This document shows, one piece after another, positions 62,190-64,000 of a DNA stretch of 64,000 nucleotides. The stretch is from assembly GCA_013397435.1 (NCBI GenBank), contig VZRG01001665.1, positions 1 to 64,000 of the forward strand, read 5' to 3'. Position 1 is the first letter of the stretch; each line of letters begins with the position of its first letter. Below the pieces are notes generated by a model that worked only from the letters and a program-made list of their open reading frames with translations, did not search any database and was not told where the DNA came from. Source of the DNA: Erythrocercus mccallii. Taxonomy: Eukaryota > Chordata > Aves > Passeriformes > Dicruridae. Made by a program: the position numbers and the translations under genes.

Positions 62190-64000
62190 TGACTCGTTGA
62201 TTTTTATCTTTTATTATGAGCTAATACCAGGATGACATTCAAATGTCAGATGGCACAATTAAGACAGTCTTGGTAGGAATTATTCCAGCATTCCCAAAAT
62301 TACAATTTAGTACACGAATGGCGTCAAATGTATGCATCACTCCCACAGAGAAAAATTATGGAATTCTGAATATCTTATACCAGAATAGTTTCTGCTTCAA
62401 ATGGGAAAAAGAAAAACTGCTGGTAACACAGCTGACCTAAAAACCTTTTCTGATAATGACCTGCAGAACAAAATATTTCCCTATTTAACATCTAGTAAAA
62501 AAAAATATGACTTTTGTTCAAGTTTAAGATTTAATACTTTTATATGGTTAGCCACAACAGGTATTAACCTCAGTTTTACTATATTTTTGTAATGCTACAA
62601 AAATCCTATAAAATCAAATTATAGTGAATTTTTCAGTGATTATAATTAAAAAAGCGCAGCTTGTACAAAATAAAAAAAATAAGATTCTATACTCTAATGA
62701 AAAATTTAAGACATTTTTAAATGAACAAAAGAAAGCACTTGTTAAGCTCTCCAATATTCAATGCATTCTGCACTTATCTGAAATAGCCAGACAGGAGCTA
62801 GAACTCCACTCCCCTTAGTTCACAACTAGTAATTTTGACACTATTATATATATATATAGAGGATCTATGTCTGATATTTTTACAAATAAATACAGGATAA
62901 ACCATATTGCATAGTGTGTGCTTGCTGTCTGAGTCACACTCCCAAAGTTTCACAGTTATGGTAGGGAATTCAACTTACAATCTACGGGCTGAAACATTGA
63001 CAGTACATGGAATTTCCTTGGAAAACCAATGGGTTGGGTTTGTAATTGATCAGTGAACTCAGACAAACAACTCTTGCCATTCTTGCCAGCCATTAAACCA
63101 ATTCCACTGGACAATTCTATCCAGCCAAGCAAAAAGCAACTGCTAGCTGTAACTAGGTTCGAGATCTGCCTCTAAAAAGTTCTTTTGTTTTTAACCAAGT
63201 TCCTTTATCCTCAGTGAGTGTCAGGCAAGTCCAGGTGCTGTGTGTTTGCAGACAGGCCCAATGCAAACACTCCTGAGTACCTGGATTTTGGTTCCACAAA
63301 ATCACCCGTGGCCACGTCACCAACTGAACAATGGCAATCCTCCAGTATGTCACTGTAAGGTAACTTGATTTTCCTGCTTAAACTAAAAGAAAAAATTTAT
63401 ATTTTTCAACAAAAGGCTTATCAGGAAGTAAAAAAAAAAAACAAACAAACTAATTTTTGCTCAATCATAACCATTTTTTTGTGTTGGTTCTTTGCTAGCA
63501 TCAAGGTATCTCTGAATCCTTCTGCCTTGCCAGTTTTAGCAGAGCACTGTGATCGGATTCAATGCTTACAGAGTTTTATGGCTTGGATCCTATGGCTCAA
63601 AAAGATTCAGTATCCACAGAGTAAGCAGAATCTAGAATAAAAAAATCCCTACTGTTGTGAAACACCAGAAGTAGACTTTGCACAGTTTGACTAAAAGATA
63701 ATGCAACGTGTGGCAGGCAAAAAGTGACAGGACTTGTATGCAGCTGCATGATCATCTCCACACACACGCACACACCATCCACACTCTAACTCTAGGGTAA
63801 AGCTCTGCAGATATTAACCCTTTCACCAGCTATGTTCATGGAAATGCTTTCTCTTTAAGGCAGGAAGTATTTAAAGTAAGGTAAAGTTTTACCTTTATTT
63901 TATTCTTTGTACCTGTAAGTCAGTTGTACAGATCGTGACAATTTTAAAAACATAAATAGTGTCCTTAAGAACATGTTTGCTAAATTAAAGTTTTGCTAAA
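62190..64000 (-). other. Possible 3' UTR of a convergent gene (RPS6KB1 candidate)
   Basis: A minus-strand AATAAA lies at 62210-62215. The sequence beyond it is AT-rich and non-coding, as in long 3' UTRs. In human, RPS6KB1 and RNFT1 are convergent neighbours, so the next gene here may be RPS6KB1 read on the minus strand. I find none of the S6K1 C-terminal coding sequence in the window, so the call rests only on gene order and one signal. Confidence 0.2.

Noticed and set aside
61225..64000. Coding exons of RPS6KB1 on the minus strand
   Set aside because: None of the minus-strand frames resembles the kinase or the conserved S6K1 C-terminus; at most 3' UTR could be present.
1..64000. CRISPR arrays, insertion sequences, phage or plasmid functions
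   Set aside because: There are no regularly spaced direct repeats, transposase genes or prokaryotic gene structure; the window is vertebrate nuclear DNA.

Overview
The window looks like a vertebrate nuclear chromosome segment, most probably from a bird. Its two protein-coding genes are built of short exons with canonical GT-AG introns and encode recognisable vertebrate proteins, and the only identifiable dispersed repeats are CR1-type LINE tails, the typical avian/reptilian retroposon. There are no bacterial-style operons, CRISPR arrays or rRNA genes.

Layout. (1) 1 to about 26.2 kb, minus strand: the first six coding exons of MED13, subunit 13 of the Mediator kinase module. They lie at 26095-26160, 23977-24211, 14503-14671, 2324-2469, 1156-1353 and 111-305, and every exon phase is consistent. 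They encode residues 1-336; the rest of this large gene lies beyond position 1. The last exon carries the FBW7 phosphodegron core (T326-P327) at the same residue number as in human. (2) About 25.6-28.45 kb: the GC/CpG-rich 5' region of MED13, with a 200-base N gap, GA and CAG microsatellites, a degenerate repeat field with TAATCC motifs, a CCAAT/E-box/YY1 cluster, and a CTCF-like motif next to a lone tRNA-type B box. (3) 28.45-51.9 kb: an intergenic region of about 23 kb with CR1 remnants, poly-A tracts and a few AT-rich stretches that resemble enhancers; I see no supported coding gene. (4) 51.95-60.55 kb, plus strand: the complete RNFT1 gene, an ER-membrane RING E3 ubiquitin ligase. It has a CpG-rich promoter with a near-perfect RFX X-box, nine exons and tandem AATAAA signals. 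(5) 60.55-64 kb: no recognisable coding sequence; it may hold the 3' UTR of a convergent gene (RPS6KB1 is the candidate from known vertebrate gene order).

MED13 and RNFT1 are arranged head to head about 26 kb apart and have no known shared pathway beyond general links to transcription (MED13) and ER protein degradation (RNFT1). Both transcripts appear to carry a very short upstream ORF in strong context that ends within 2 nt of, or overlapping, a downstream AUG. No wholly new biological system was found. The most useful observations are the paired uORFs, the RFX site at RNFT1, the CTCF plus B-box pair at the edge of the MED13 CpG island, the unexplained repeat field upstream of MED13, and the gene-order difference from mammals.
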